64,000 nucleotides of DNA from an uncultured Rhodospirillaceae bacterium. GTDB taxonomy: Bacteria; Pseudomonadota; Alphaproteobacteria; Azospirillales; Azospirillaceae. The DNA lies in contig CALBDS010000002.1 of the NCBI GenBank assembly GCA_937927415.1, forward strand, positions 1-64,000. The letters are read 5' to 3'. The notes beneath the pieces were generated by a model that was given only the letters and a program-made list of their open reading frames with translations, did no database searches and was not told where the DNA came from. Positions within the stretch are counted from its first letter, which is position 1. Each line of letters begins with the position of its first letter. Shown piece by piece: positions 17,596-26,801 of this stretch. Made by a program: the position numbers and the translations under genes.

Positions 17596-17633
17596 CGGCA
17601 ATTTTTGCCGGGCATGCGGGCAATTTTTGCCGG
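17596..17633. promoter_or_regulatory. Paired palindromic sites between divergent genes (candidate operators)
   Basis: The 13-mer GGCAATTTTTGCC occurs at 17597-17609 and again at 17619-17631. Each copy is a 5-bp inverted repeat around TTT, and the two are 22 bases apart, about two helical turns. They sit in the 236-base gap between the WavE-like and the GNT-I-like genes. This geometry fits a dimeric repressor or activator controlling both. Confidence 0.5.
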
Positions 17634-17734
17634 TTGCGGTCTTACGCCGGCTTCCCCCGTCAAAGCGATTGCCGCTTTCCCGTGATCCGCTCTAGGGTCG
17701 CAGCCGTCTCGACGCACGATATCCGGCTGTTCCC

Positions 17735-18988
17735 ATGACCGCACCCGTCGCCCTGTTTCTGTTCAACCGTCCCGACACGGTGACCCGTGTGTTCGAGCGG
17801 ATCGCCGCCGCCCGCCCCTCCCGTCTTCTGCTGGTGGCCGACGGTCCGCGTCAGGGCCATGAGGGCGACCCCGAACGGTGCCGTGCCGCGCGGGAGGCGG
17901 TGGCACGGGTGGACTGGCCGTGCGAGGTCAGCCGGCTGTACAGCGACGTCAATCTGGGCTGCGGTCCCCGGATGGCCAGCGGGCTGTCGTGGGTGTTCGA
18001 GCAGGTGGAAGAGGCCATCGTGTTCGAGGATGACTGTGTGCCCGAACCCTCCTTCTTCCCCTTTTGCGACGAGCTGCTGGCGCGCTATCGCCATGATGCG
18101 CGGGTGGGGGTGATTTCCGGCTACAACCCGGTGGAGGCCGGGCAGGACTGCCCCGACAGCTATTTCTTTTCGCGCTATTCCCAGACCTGGGGCTGGGCGA
18201 GCTGGCGGCGGGTGTGGGCGCATTTCGACCATCATCTGACGGCATTGCCCGAAGCGATCGGCCGCGGCACCCTGGCCGATATTTTCGAAGAGCCTCATGT
18301 CTATGTGGAATGGCTGCGGTTTTTCACCACCTATGGCCGCAACCGCGGATCCTTGTGGGATTATCAGTTCAGCTTCGCCCAGATGACTCAGTCGCTGCTG
18401 AGCATCATCCCCGCGGTGAGCCAAGTGTCCAACGTGGGCTGCGGGCGCCCCGACGCCACCAACGCCGGGGCGGAAACCGACCTGGGCACGGTGGCATCGC
18501 AGCCGATGCCGTTTCCCCTCCGTCACCCGCCCTTCGTGGTGCGGGGCCGCCGCAACGACCGGCTTCTGGAGGAGCGGGTCTACAAGATCGTGCCGTTGCG
18601 CCCCGGTGCCCCGGCCGTCGCCGAGGATGCGGCGGCCATGGCCCAGGCGTGGGAGATGTACCGCCAGGGCGACGCCGCACGGGGCGAGGCGCTGCTGGCG
18701 CCCCGGCTGTCCCGCTGCCCCGATGATCCTGATGCGCTTCACCTTCTGGGGCTGCTGCGCCATCGGGCGGGGCGGGTGAACGAGGGGGTGCATCTGATTT
18801 GGCGGGCGGTGATGGGCCGTCCCGACGGGTGGCTGTGGCTGTGGCATCTGGCGCAGATTTATGCCGCCGCCGGCTATGCCGAGGTGGCCCGCGACCTGTG
18901 CGTCGCGGCCCTGCGCTTCAATCCCGGCGAACCCACGGTCGCGGCGGAGCGGGAGCGGCTGGAAAAACAACTTTCCCAAGCCCCGTAA
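17735..18988 (+). CDS. GNT-I/HlpA-like glycosyltransferase with C-terminal TPR
   Basis: A 417-residue protein. The N-terminal 290 residues resemble the HlpA/GNT-I-like GT-A family: VALFLFNRPDTVTRVFERI at the start, LLLVADGPRQG, EEAIVFEDDCVPEPSFFPF (E-D-D as the metal-binding DxD equivalent, near residue 97), and FSRYSQTWGWASWRRVW. From about residue 300 the sequence becomes TPR-like (DPDALHLLGLLRHRAGRVNEG). It probably transfers a sugar in glycan assembly. No clear Shine-Dalgarno lies before ATG 17735. It may be transcribed together with the next gene, 87 bases on. Confidence 0.8.
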   Translation: MTAPVALFLFNRPDTVTRVFERIAAARPSRLLLVADGPRQGHEGDPERCRAAREAVARVDWPCEVSRLYSDVNLGCGPRMASGLSWVFEQVEEAIVFEDDCVPEPSFFPFCDELLARYRHDARVGVISGYNPVEAGQDCPDSYFFSRYSQTWGWASWRRVWAHFDHHLTALPEAIGRGTLADIFEEPHVYVEWLRFFTTYGRNRGSLWDYQFSFAQMTQSLLSIIPAVSQVSNVGCGRPDATNAGAETDLGTVASQPMPFPLRHPPFVVRGRRNDRLLEERVYKIVPLRPGAPAVAEDAAAMAQAWEMYRQGDAARGEALLAPRLSRCPDDPDALHLLGLLRHRAGRVNEGVHLIWRAVMGRPDGWLWLWHLAQIYAAAGYAEVARDLCVAALRFNPGEPTVAAERERLEKQLSQAP

Positions 18989-19075
18989 CGTCCTCCCGCC
19001 CTTGAACAAAGCCCTTGGGACCGTTAGCGTCCCGTTCCGCCGCCCGGCGGTTCCCCTTCCTCCTGATCCGGTTGT

Positions 19076-20806
19076 GTGCCCATGGTTTCCGTTCCCGATC
19101 TTCTGCAGCGCGCGTTGATGCTCCATCAGGGCGGTGATCTGGCGGCGGCCCGTCTCCTTTACGAGGAGGCCCTGGCGGCTGAACCGAGAAACGTGGATGC
19201 CCTGCATCTGCTGGGGGTCGTGGCACGGGCCGAGGGCCGTCATGCGGAGGCGCTGGACCGGCTGGCCGAGGTGCTGGAGCGCGATCCTGCCTTTGCCGCG
19301 GCCCAGACCAATTTCCAGACCACCCTGGCTCAGGCGGCGGAGCGGTGCCAGGCGCTGGTAGAGGAGAAGAACTGGGGGGAAGCCTGGGACCTGTGCTCCG
19401 TCGCCTTGAAGCACAAGCCCGATCTCCTGCCCTACCTCCACATCGCGGCGCGGGCGATGTTCCATCTGGGGCAGGTGGGACCGGCCTGCCATATGGTGGG
19501 CAAGGCGTTGGGGGCGGCGCCGGCGGCGCTGCGCAACCGTGATGTCCTGGTCGAGATCATCGAGGAATACGCCGAAGATCTGAGCCAACCGCTGCCGGTG
19601 GATGCCGACGACGGGATGGTGAAGGGGCGCGCCGCCGCCCGCGACATGGTAGGGGTGCTGCTGCTGCAGTTTGCCGAATTCGCCCGGGTTCGGGGCGACT
19701 GGACCCGGCTGGAGCGGATCGCGCGGGCGCTTTTGCGGCTCAAGACCAATGACGGGGAAGCCCATTACAATCTGGCCGTCGTCTACGACACCGCGTCTCA
19801 GTATGAGGCCGCGGGGCGGGAACTGGACGCTATTCCCCCCGACCATCCCCGTGCCGCCGACGGGCTGGTCCTGTCGGCGGGCGCCCGTTTCGCCGCGGAG
19901 GACTTCCATGGGGCTGAGGGGCTTTTCCTGTCGGCGTTGTCCATCGACCGCAGCCGCCAGGATGCCATCGACGGGGTCATCAACTGCGCCCGCCATCGCC
20001 ACCTGATCCAGCAGTTCCCCGAAGACCGGAAGATCCGGTTGAGCGGGCGGGTGCGGATCTTCATCGTCACCTACAACGACGTGCCGTCGCTGACCCGCAA
20101 CATCGCGGCGCTGCAGGACTGTCTGGAAGACCCGGACATTTACGTCATCAACAATCACAAGGACCCGGTGGACCGCTTCGTTCCTCCCGGCGTCACCGTC
20201 TACAACAACGTCCTGCGCCACCCCAATTCCACCGGCCATCTGGCGCGGAGCTGGAATCAGGCGCTGATGTTCGGGTTCGGGCGGGCCAACGCGCCGGAAT
20301 GCGATTGGGTGATCGGTCTGCAGGACGATCTGGTCGTCCGCAAATCCCTGTGGCGGCTGTTCGAGGCAGAACGCCCCAATTTCGATTTCATGATGATCGG
20401 CCCCGGTGACCAATTTTGGGCCATCAACATGGAGGGGCTGAAGAAGATCGGCTTCTGGGACGAGTGCCTGACCTCCATCGTTTTTCAGGAGGCTGACTAC
20501 TACCACCGCGCCTATCTGGCCCTGGAGGAGCGGGCCTGCCTGGAAGACCACGGTCACCAGCCCCCCGGTGACACGCTGATCCGCACCACCAATCTTGGCC
20601 TGCGCCGTTTGCTGCATGGGGTGGTATCCGACGACAACGCCGCCCGTCTCCTGCGCAAGCCATCGGGCGAGACTTATCCGCGCCAGTGGGAGTATTTCAA
20701 CAAAAAGTGGGGCGTAGACCTGGATTGCCACAACTTTCTGGTCAGCAAGCGACGGACCGAGCCGGCACCGGAAACCTTCTGCTTCTATCCCTGGTTCTTC
20801 GACTGA
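19076..20806 (+). CDS. TPR protein with C-terminal GT2-like glycosyltransferase domain
   Basis: 576 residues from GTG 19076; ATG 19082 is an alternative. Residues 1-310 are TPR (ALMLHQGGDLAAARLLYEEA, NVDALHLLGVVARAEGRHAEAL). From about residue 322 a GT-A-like domain begins: RIFIVTYNDVPSLTRNIAAL, DIYVINNHKDP, then CDWVIGLQDDLVVRKSLW with a Q-D-D motif. MIGPGDQFWAINMEGLKKIGFWDE and FQEADYYHRA follow, in the places of the acceptor-site and ED motifs. The C-terminus is basic. It probably glycosylates a glycan or protein acceptor held by the TPR part; the acceptor is unknown. Confidence 0.8.
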   Translation: MPMVSVPDLLQRALMLHQGGDLAAARLLYEEALAAEPRNVDALHLLGVVARAEGRHAEALDRLAEVLERDPAFAAAQTNFQTTLAQAAERCQALVEEKNWGEAWDLCSVALKHKPDLLPYLHIAARAMFHLGQVGPACHMVGKALGAAPAALRNRDVLVEIIEEYAEDLSQPLPVDADDGMVKGRAAARDMVGVLLLQFAEFARVRGDWTRLERIARALLRLKTNDGEAHYNLAVVYDTASQYEAAGRELDAIPPDHPRAADGLVLSAGARFAAEDFHGAEGLFLSALSIDRSRQDAIDGVINCARHRHLIQQFPEDRKIRLSGRVRIFIVTYNDVPSLTRNIAALQDCLEDPDIYVINNHKDPVDRFVPPGVTVYNNVLRHPNSTGHLARSWNQALMFGFGRANAPECDWVIGLQDDLVVRKSLWRLFEAERPNFDFMMIGPGDQFWAINMEGLKKIGFWDECLTSIVFQEADYYHRAYLALEERACLEDHGHQPPGDTLIRTTNLGLRRLLHGVVSDDNAARLLRKPSGETYPRQWEYFNKKWGVDLDCHNFLVSKRRTEPAPETFCFYPWFFD

Positions 20807-20815
20807 CGCGCGGGG

Positions 20816-21589
20816 TCACCCGGCACAGTACCCCCCATCCACCGGCAAGGTGACGCCGGTGATCCACCGCCCGGTTTCTGCCAGCAGGAACGCCGCCGCC
20901 GCCGCCACATCCTCCGGCGTGCCGTAGCCCAGGGGGTGGGCGGCGTCCAGGGCGGCGCGCTGGTCGGCGGGCAGCATGGCGAATTGCCGTTCCGCCTGCC
21001 GGCCCAAAACCACCGCCGGGGCCACCACATTGACGCGGATCCGACGTCCGGCCAACTCCAGCGCCAGGGACTGGGCCAGGGCCGTCAGCCCGGCCTTGGA
21101 CGCGGCGTAGAGCGAGCGCCCCTTCTGCCCCGCCAGTCCGGCGACCGAGCCGATATAGACGATGGCCCCCCCGTCGGCAGCCACGCTCTTTTGTTGGAAG
21201 CCACGGGCCAGCATGGCCGCCGCCCCGGTGTTCAGGCGGAAATAGCGGTCGATGTCCGCGGCGTTCAGGGTGCGCAGGACCGTGTAGCCCTGGACCGAGG
21301 CCGAATGGACCAGACCGTCCAGGGGGCCGCCGTCCGCCGCCAGCCCCTTCATCCAGCCGGGAATCCCGTCCAGGTCGGTCAGGTCGAAGGGGGCGGTCCG
21401 GTGGTGCCCGGCCGGGCCGGGCAAAAGGGCGCGGGTCGCCTCCAGCGCGTCGGCGCGCCGCCCGGTCAGCACCAGCCGCGCCCCCAGACCGGCCAGGGTG
21501 ACGGCGATGGTCCGTCCGATGTCGCTGTCCACCGACGCCCCGGTGAGAAGGATGCGCCGTCCGGTCAGGTCGAGCAGGTTGGGCGTCAT
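20816..21589 (-). CDS. SDR family oxidoreductase (3-oxoacyl-ACP reductase-like)
   Basis: A 257-residue classical short-chain dehydrogenase. It has the cofactor motif TGASVDSDIG at residues 17-26, the catalytic triad Ser148 (IGSVAG), Tyr161 and Lys165 (YAASK), and a C-terminal LPVDGGY as in FabG-like enzymes. It starts 6 bases after the FabH-like gene, so the two form an operon and probably act in sequence: condensation to a 3-oxoacyl product, then reduction. The product may be an acyl group for glycan or lipid decoration. Convergent with the TPR-GT gene. Confidence 0.85.
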   Translation of the reverse strand: MTPNLLDLTGRRILLTGASVDSDIGRTIAVTLAGLGARLVLTGRRADALEATRALLPGPAGHHRTAPFDLTDLDGIPGWMKGLAADGGPLDGLVHSASVQGYTVLRTLNAADIDRYFRLNTGAAAMLARGFQQKSVAADGGAIVYIGSVAGLAGQKGRSLYAASKAGLTALAQSLALELAGRRIRVNVVAPAVVLGRQAERQFAMLPADQRAALDAAHPLGYGTPEDVAAAAAFLLAETGRWITGVTLPVDGGYCAG

Positions 21590-21595
21590 GGCGGA

Positions 21596-22681
21596 TCAGG
21601 GGGCCAGGGGAACGGCGTCGTCGGGCAGTTCCACCACGCCGGGGGCGGGGATGGGGCCGACGTCGGCGATGATGGCGCCCCACGACCAGCCGACGCCGAA
21701 GCCGGCCATCAGCAGCTTGCGCGGCCCGGCGGACAGGGCGTCGCCCAACTGGTGCCCGATGGCCAGCGGGATGGAGGCGGAGCTGGTGTTGCCGAAGGAC
21801 GCCATGTCGATGACGAAGCGGTCGGCGGGGATCTTGGTCTTCTTGCGCAGATGTTCCAGCATGAAGCCGTTGGCCTGATGCATGACGCACAGGTCGATCT
21901 GATCCACCGTCAGCCCGGCGGTATCCAGCACCTCGCGCACCAGGGCGGGCACGGCGCGCAGGGTGAAGGCGAAGACCTCCGCCCCGTTCAGCGACAGGCG
22001 GCTGTCGGCGAACAGCGCCTCCTCCTCCTCCGGAGTGCGGGGGACCAGTCCAGGCACCAGCGGGTTTCGCCGTCCGCCGGCCTTGATGATGATGTGGGGG
22101 GCGCCGCTGCCGTCGGTGCCGAACACCGCGTGCATCGGCGGGGCGCCGTCGTCCCGTTCCAGGGCAGCGGCGGCGCCGGCATCGCCGAACAGCGGCAGCG
22201 TCGCCCGGTCGCCCGGCACCAGATAGCGGGTGCTGATGTCCCCCGACAGCACCAGGGCGCGCCGCGCCGACGATCCCGCCAGCAGGCGCGAGGCGATCCA
22301 CGAGCCGTACACGAACCCCGAACACCCCAGCGTCACATCGAAGCATGCCGCCGAGGTGGGCAGCCCCAGCCGCTTCTGAATCAGGCAGGCGGTGGAGGGC
22401 AGATTATAGTCGGCATCCTGGGAGACGAAAATCAGCACCTCCACGCTCGCCGGTTCCCACCCCAGCCGTTCCAGCAGCGATTGGGCCGCGGTGACGCACA
22501 GGTCGGAGGTGCAGATGTGCGGCGGGGCGACGCGGCGTTCGCGCACGCCGATGGTGGCGGCCAGCTTTTCCGCCTCTTCCACGGTGAAGGGAGCGGGGGT
22601 GTCGAGGTAGGAGTGCCGGCCCTTGGGCACGCAGCCCATGAAGCCCGCATAGCGCACCCCGTCGATGACTGCCTTGACCAT
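21596..22681 (-). CDS. FabH-like 3-oxoacyl-ACP synthase III
   Basis: A 361-residue thiolase-fold ketosynthase with the complete KAS III triad: Cys120 (VTLGCSGFVYG), His268 (VMHQANGFML) and Asn298 (FGNTSSASIP). FabH joins an acyl-CoA starter to malonyl-ACP. The longer than usual sequence (FabH is about 320 residues), its linkage to an SDR and its place in a glycan locus point to a specialised acyl product rather than housekeeping fatty acid synthesis. It is divergent from the NTF2-like gene. Confidence 0.85.
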   Translation of the reverse strand: MVKAVIDGVRYAGFMGCVPKGRHSYLDTPAPFTVEEAEKLAATIGVRERRVAPPHICTSDLCVTAAQSLLERLGWEPASVEVLIFVSQDADYNLPSTACLIQKRLGLPTSAACFDVTLGCSGFVYGSWIASRLLAGSSARRALVLSGDISTRYLVPGDRATLPLFGDAGAAAALERDDGAPPMHAVFGTDGSGAPHIIIKAGGRRNPLVPGLVPRTPEEEEALFADSRLSLNGAEVFAFTLRAVPALVREVLDTAGLTVDQIDLCVMHQANGFMLEHLRKKTKIPADRFVIDMASFGNTSSASIPLAIGHQLGDALSAGPRKLLMAGFGVGWSWGAIIADVGPIPAPGVVELPDDAVPLAP

Positions 22682-22824
22682 GCCCTTCCGCTCCTCCCCC
22701 TCACCGGATGCGGATATTATGGCCGCTGGCGGGGGGTGACGAAAGCGCCTCTTGGCCCGGAGTGGGGATCGGGTTACCCATGGGCACCACAGGTTTTTCC
22801 GTTTTCCGCCGAACCGAGGCTCCG

Positions 22825-23163
22825 ATGACCGATCTTGCAGCCCTGACCCGTGCCTATATCGCCGCCTTCGACGCCCGTGATCCGGCCGGGGTGGCGGCTC
22901 TGCTGGCCGATGATTTCGCGCTGGAAGACCCGGTGGTCAAACGGATCGAGGGCAAGGGCGCGGCGCTGAAGGCCATGGCCGATATCTTTGCATCGTGCGA
23001 TGCCTTGTCCTTTTCCGCCCGCAACATCTTCGTGGATGGCGATACCACCCTGATCGAGTTCGATCTGCGTCTGGACCAGACCCATCTGAAGGGCGTGGAC
23101 ATCATCCAGTGGCGCGGCGGCCTGATGGCGGAACTGCGCGCTTATCTCGATATTCCGAAATAA
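22825..23163 (+). CDS. SnoaL/NTF2-like small protein
   Basis: A 112-residue protein starting MTDLAALTRAYIAAFDARDPAG at ATG 22825, with CGAGG a few bases upstream. Length and pattern fit the NTF2-like fold of nuclear transport factor 2/SnoaL/ketosteroid-isomerase proteins: an initial helix pair, ADDFALEDP, FVDGDTTLIEFDLRLD, and a closing strand WRGGLMAELRAYLDI. The family includes isomerases, cyclases and binding proteins. With no signature active site, the function is open. It is divergent from the FabH-like gene. Confidence 0.7.
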   Translation: MTDLAALTRAYIAAFDARDPAGVAALLADDFALEDPVVKRIEGKGAALKAMADIFASCDALSFSARNIFVDGDTTLIEFDLRLDQTHLKGVDIIQWRGGLMAELRAYLDIPK

Positions 23164-23166
23164 AGG

Positions 23167-24342
23167 CTACCCCGATCGGAACGGCCCGGTGGCCAGCACC
23201 GCGAACTCGTCGCCGGCACAGTCGTGGTGCAGCACGGCGTTGGGGGTCAGGTCCGTCAGGACGAAGGTGAGGACCGTGCCGGGATCGGCGTAGAACAGCG
23301 CATCCTGTTGTCGGGGGGCGTGGCGGCTGAGCAGGGAAAAGGCCAGCCCCACCCGCGACAGCCGCGCCAGATGCCGCAGGTTGGCGCGGATATAATCCCA
23401 CCAGGCTCCATCGTCCCGGTCGAAACGCAGGTTGTAGGTGCCGGCGATCACCGTAACATCCGCCATTTCATCCGCCAGGGAGGCGACGGCGAAGCTGGCG
23501 CGGGGGTCGGTGATGCGGCGGCGGGCGGTTTCCACCATCGCCGGGCTGAGATCGCAGCCCCAATAGTGCCCCCGCCGCAGGGCGGGATGGGCGCTTACCA
23601 TCTCGAACAGGCGGCCATAGCCGCAGCCGATGTCGTGGAGACGGGTGCTGTCCCCGTGGCAGGCGTCCATGATGCGGGTCAGTCGCTGCAGGCTGGCGGT
23701 GTGGACGCCGGGATCGCTGTAGCTGACCCCGGCGGCGGTGGCGCCGTGGGTGCGGATGGTGGAATCAAAATAGCCGGCGATCCGGGACAGGGTTGCCGAA
23801 ACCTGGCCGCTATCCCCCGGCAGAACGCGGGCCACGTCGTTTTCCAGCCCAGCCAGCCGCCGCAGGCCTGTGACGGCGTGGGCATAGGACCGGTTGCCGG
23901 GGTCCAGGCACAGGGCGCGGGTCTGGGCGCCCACCGCGGCTTGGCTCCGCCCGCCGTGAGCCAGGGATTCGGCAAGAATGCCGTAGCCGGCAGCCAGGGC
24001 TGGATCAATGGCGATGGCCCGTCGGGCGTTGGCCGCTGCCGCCGGGGGATGACCGGCGTCCTTCCACGCGCGTGCCCAGTTGATCCAAGCCACGGTCAGG
24101 AAGGGATGGACGGCCAGAGCGCGGGCCAGCAGCCGGCGGCCCAGGGCGGGGTTGCCGCCGCGCACGGCCACCCCCAACAGATGCAGCGCGTCGGGCTGGG
24201 TGGGGTCCACCGCCAACAGCCGGCGATAGGCGTCCGCTGCCGCGTCCCGGTGGCCGGCGCGGTGCAGCGCCGCCGCCCGGTTCAGGGCGGTTGCGGAAAT
24301 GCCGGCGATGGGGGCGGCGGGATCGGGGGTGGGATCGGACAT
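23167..24342 (-). CDS. TPR protein with SAM-dependent methyltransferase domain
   Basis: A 391-residue fusion. The first 160 residues are TPR (AAALHRAGHRDAAADAYRRL, QPDALHLLGVAVRGG, WINWARAWKDAGHPPAAAAN). A class I methyltransferase domain follows, with motif I LHDIGCGYGRLFEMV near residue 238, motif II-like HYWGCDLSPAMVETARRRI and a later ADVTVIAGTYNL. The substrate may be a glycan intermediate or a TPR-bound protein; it cannot be told from sequence. It faces the NTF2-like gene with 3 bases between stops and is divergent from rfbC. Confidence 0.8.
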   Translation of the reverse strand: MSDPTPDPAAPIAGISATALNRAAALHRAGHRDAAADAYRRLLAVDPTQPDALHLLGVAVRGGNPALGRRLLARALAVHPFLTVAWINWARAWKDAGHPPAAAANARRAIAIDPALAAGYGILAESLAHGGRSQAAVGAQTRALCLDPGNRSYAHAVTGLRRLAGLENDVARVLPGDSGQVSATLSRIAGYFDSTIRTHGATAAGVSYSDPGVHTASLQRLTRIMDACHGDSTRLHDIGCGYGRLFEMVSAHPALRRGHYWGCDLSPAMVETARRRITDPRASFAVASLADEMADVTVIAGTYNLRFDRDDGAWWDYIRANLRHLARLSRVGLAFSLLSRHAPRQQDALFYADPGTVLTFVLTDLTPNAVLHHDCAGDEFAVLATGPFRSG

Positions 24343-24452
24343 GAGAGATGTCTATAACCCGCCCTGCCGCCGCTGGACAGCCGGCCCTTTCCCGTCCATC
24401 AATGGCGCCATCCACCCCATGCTTCAGGACCGCTTTTCAGGAAACCCGTCTT

Positions 24453-25019
24453 ATGGATATTGAACGCCTTGCCATCCCGGATGTGCTGATCCTGAAGCCC
24501 GCCCGCTTCGGTGATGCGCGGGGATTCTTCTCGGAAACCTATAACCGGCGTCGTCTGGCCGGGCTGGGTGTGGGGCTGGATGTGGAATTCGTGCAGGACA
24601 ACCACTCTCTGTCCGCCGAGGTGGGGACGGTGCGCGGGCTGCATTTCCAAACGCCCCCCCACGCTCAGGCCAAGCTGATCCGGGTGGTGCGCGGGGCAAT
24701 CCTGGATGTGGCGGTGGACCTGCGCCGTGGCTCGCCCACCTACGGGCGGCATGTGGCGGCGGAAATCAGTGCAGCCGCCGGCAATCAGATCTTCGTGCCG
24801 GTGGGGTTTGCCCATGGTTTCTGCACCCTGGAGCCGGATACTGAGGTGATCTACAAGGTCACCGATTACTATGCCCCCGATTGCGACAAGGGCGTGCTGT
24901 GGAACGATCCCGATCTGGGCATTTCCTGGCCGGTGGCGGCGGAGGCGGCGATTCTGTCGGACAAGGACCGCCGGCAACCGCGGCTGGGCGAACTGCCGGA
25001 GATCTTCACCGCCCCGTGA
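24453..25019 (+). CDS. rfbC: dTDP-4-dehydrorhamnose 3,5-epimerase
   Basis: RmlC/RfbC epimerises dTDP-4-keto-6-deoxyglucose at C3 and C5, toward dTDP-L-rhamnose. The protein is 188 residues, the usual size. It has DARGFFSETYNRRRL, FVQDNHSLSAEVGTVRGLHF (with the catalytic His), QAKLIRVVRGAILDVAVDLR, PVGFAHGFCTL and DYYAPDCDKGVLWNDPDLGI, all diagnostic. ATG 24453 follows AGGAAA at about 10 bases. rfbA and rfbB are not in the window; an RmlD-like reductase lies 1.8 kb away on the other strand. Confidence 0.93.
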   Translation: MDIERLAIPDVLILKPARFGDARGFFSETYNRRRLAGLGVGLDVEFVQDNHSLSAEVGTVRGLHFQTPPHAQAKLIRVVRGAILDVAVDLRRGSPTYGRHVAAEISAAAGNQIFVPVGFAHGFCTLEPDTEVIYKVTDYYAPDCDKGVLWNDPDLGISWPVAAEAAILSDKDRRQPRLGELPEIFTAP

Positions 25020-25035
25020 GGCCGGGGCCGCCGGC

Positions 25036-26682
25036 TCACCCCTGCGGTGGCGTCAGGCGGACGATGCCCATCTTCATCAGCCACATCAGCAGATGCAGGA
25101 TGCTTTCGCGGGCCGGTTCGGGCAATGCCATCTGCACATCGGCGATGGTGGCCGGGGCCGGGCGGTCGAACTGGATCAGGAACTGTTCCAGTCCGGCGTA
25201 ATCGTCGGTGAGCGGGGCGTGGGCGCGGGCCAGCTCATCGGCCAGCAGGGCGGCGAACCGCGGGCGCCATCCTTCCATCATCGTCATGCTCCATGCCGGC
25301 GTGGGCGATGCTGACGCGAAGGAATGGTAGAGGCGGAAGGGATCGGGGGCCAGCGGTGCCAGCGACGGCGTGGGCGCGGCCCGTTCACGGATCTGGCGCA
25401 GTTCGGCCCACAAAGCCTCGTACTGGGGAATCACGACGCTCCAGTCGTACAGGCGCCGGGCGCGCTCGGCCCCGGCCTGCCCCATGGCGCGGCGGCGTTC
25501 GGGATCGTTGGCCAGCGCGGCGATGGCGGCGGCGGCGGCGTGCAGATCCACCGCGGTGCGCTGGCTGAGGCGCCCCAGGAAGCGGTAATAATCCTTGCCC
25601 ATGTAGTGCTGGGCGCCGATCCATGCGCCCGCCCCCGGCGGGGGCATCAGCACCGGCACCCGGATGCCGGTCACCCCATCCTCCACCGTATCGCGGTAGC
25701 CGTCCCAGTCGGACACCAGGGCCGGCAGGCCGGCGGCCATCGCCTCCACCGGTGTCAGTCCGAAGGTTTCCTGAACATTGTCCGACAGAGAGATGAACAT
25801 GTCGGCGGCGGAGCGGGCGGGATCGAACAGCTCGGGATCGGCACCGTCCAGAATGTGCAGCGTCACCGACGGCGCCAGGGCGGCGGCCTCCCGGCGGTAC
25901 AGATCCTCATGGGCGGGTTCGGGGAAGCGCCCGGCCAGCAGCAGATGCAACCGCTTGTCCGTACGGGCCTGGGCCAGTTCCGCCGCGATGAACATGGGCG
26001 CGGGGTGGGCCTTTTCGAAATAGCTGAGACGGCCGGAGAACAGCAGCGCCACGTCGCCCTCCCCGATCCCCAGCCGGGCGCGCAGCCGGGCGCGCTTGGC
26101 GGGATCGTGGGCCAGGGGGGCGGTGTTGATGCCCAGCGGGATGATCGGCAGATTGACCGGCGCCCGCCGGGTGGCGCCGACCCGTTCGCCCAGATACTCC
26201 CGCCATTGCTCGCACAGATCCTCCACCAAGCTGCGGGCGGCGCGGGAGGTGCAGATCAGCGCGTCCCACGGTTGGGCCGGGGCGATGGTCAGCTGGGACA
26301 TCCACTCGATCACCGCGGTCGGCGACAGGGTGTGAGTCAGGCCGCAGATGCTGAAGGCCCGTTCCTTTCCGCTCATCCGCCGGGTCCACAGCATGTCCGT
26401 CAGATTGGGGTCCAAGCGGAACAGGCAGCCGACGTTGTTTTCCGGCAGGGAATGGGTATAGGACGAAAACCGGACCAGGGGCCGGTTGTCCAGCCCGTGC
26501 CGCTGCAAGATCTCCAGCAGCTTGCGCGCGTCGTCGGGGGTGGGGGTGACGCAGCGCAGATGCGGGCCGCTGCCATAGCGCGCCCAGGCGGTGATCAGCC
26601 CGGTGTTCGCGGCCATGCGTCCGTAAAACGAGTTTTCCACCCGTTCGGATTCTCCGGCAAAGCAAATGGCGGCGTCCTGCAT
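25036..26682 (-). CDS. Family 4 (GT-B) glycosyltransferase
   Basis: The 548-residue protein starts MQDAAICFAGESERVENSFYG at ATG 26682, with AGGGG just upstream. The central region has the retaining GT-B pattern: ALLFSGRLSYFEKAHP and HLLLAGRFPEP, then MFISLSDNVQETFGLTPVEAMAAGLPALVSDWDG (positions about 290-325), which carries the E-x7-E nucleotide-sugar motif. The C-terminal 120 residues are an extra helical region. It probably adds a hexose in polysaccharide assembly. The frame runs far upstream of the ATG, but that part overlaps the next gene and is not coding. Confidence 0.88.
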   Translation of the reverse strand: MQDAAICFAGESERVENSFYGRMAANTGLITAWARYGSGPHLRCVTPTPDDARKLLEILQRHGLDNRPLVRFSSYTHSLPENNVGCLFRLDPNLTDMLWTRRMSGKERAFSICGLTHTLSPTAVIEWMSQLTIAPAQPWDALICTSRAARSLVEDLCEQWREYLGERVGATRRAPVNLPIIPLGINTAPLAHDPAKRARLRARLGIGEGDVALLFSGRLSYFEKAHPAPMFIAAELAQARTDKRLHLLLAGRFPEPAHEDLYRREAAALAPSVTLHILDGADPELFDPARSAADMFISLSDNVQETFGLTPVEAMAAGLPALVSDWDGYRDTVEDGVTGIRVPVLMPPPGAGAWIGAQHYMGKDYYRFLGRLSQRTAVDLHAAAAAIAALANDPERRRAMGQAGAERARRLYDWSVVIPQYEALWAELRQIRERAAPTPSLAPLAPDPFRLYHSFASASPTPAWSMTMMEGWRPRFAALLADELARAHAPLTDDYAGLEQFLIQFDRPAPATIADVQMALPEPARESILHLLMWLMKMGIVRLTPPQG

Positions 26683-26801
26683 GGCAACCCCTGGCGTTTC
26701 TGGCGTATCGTTTCCGGTGTGCGGGCCGGCGGGACAGTAGCCGCAACCGTGCGCCAACACCAGCCGGACAAGGCTCCCCGCCCGCGTTTGCGCTGGCGGG
26801 A

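Noticed and set aside
17660..20731. A 1023-codon minus-strand open frame
   Set aside because: Shadow of the two plus-strand glycosyltransferase genes, which have clear domains.
22740..22775. Sigma-54-like TTGGCC stretch before the NTF2-like gene
   Set aside because: The -12 GC is missing at the required distance of ten bases.
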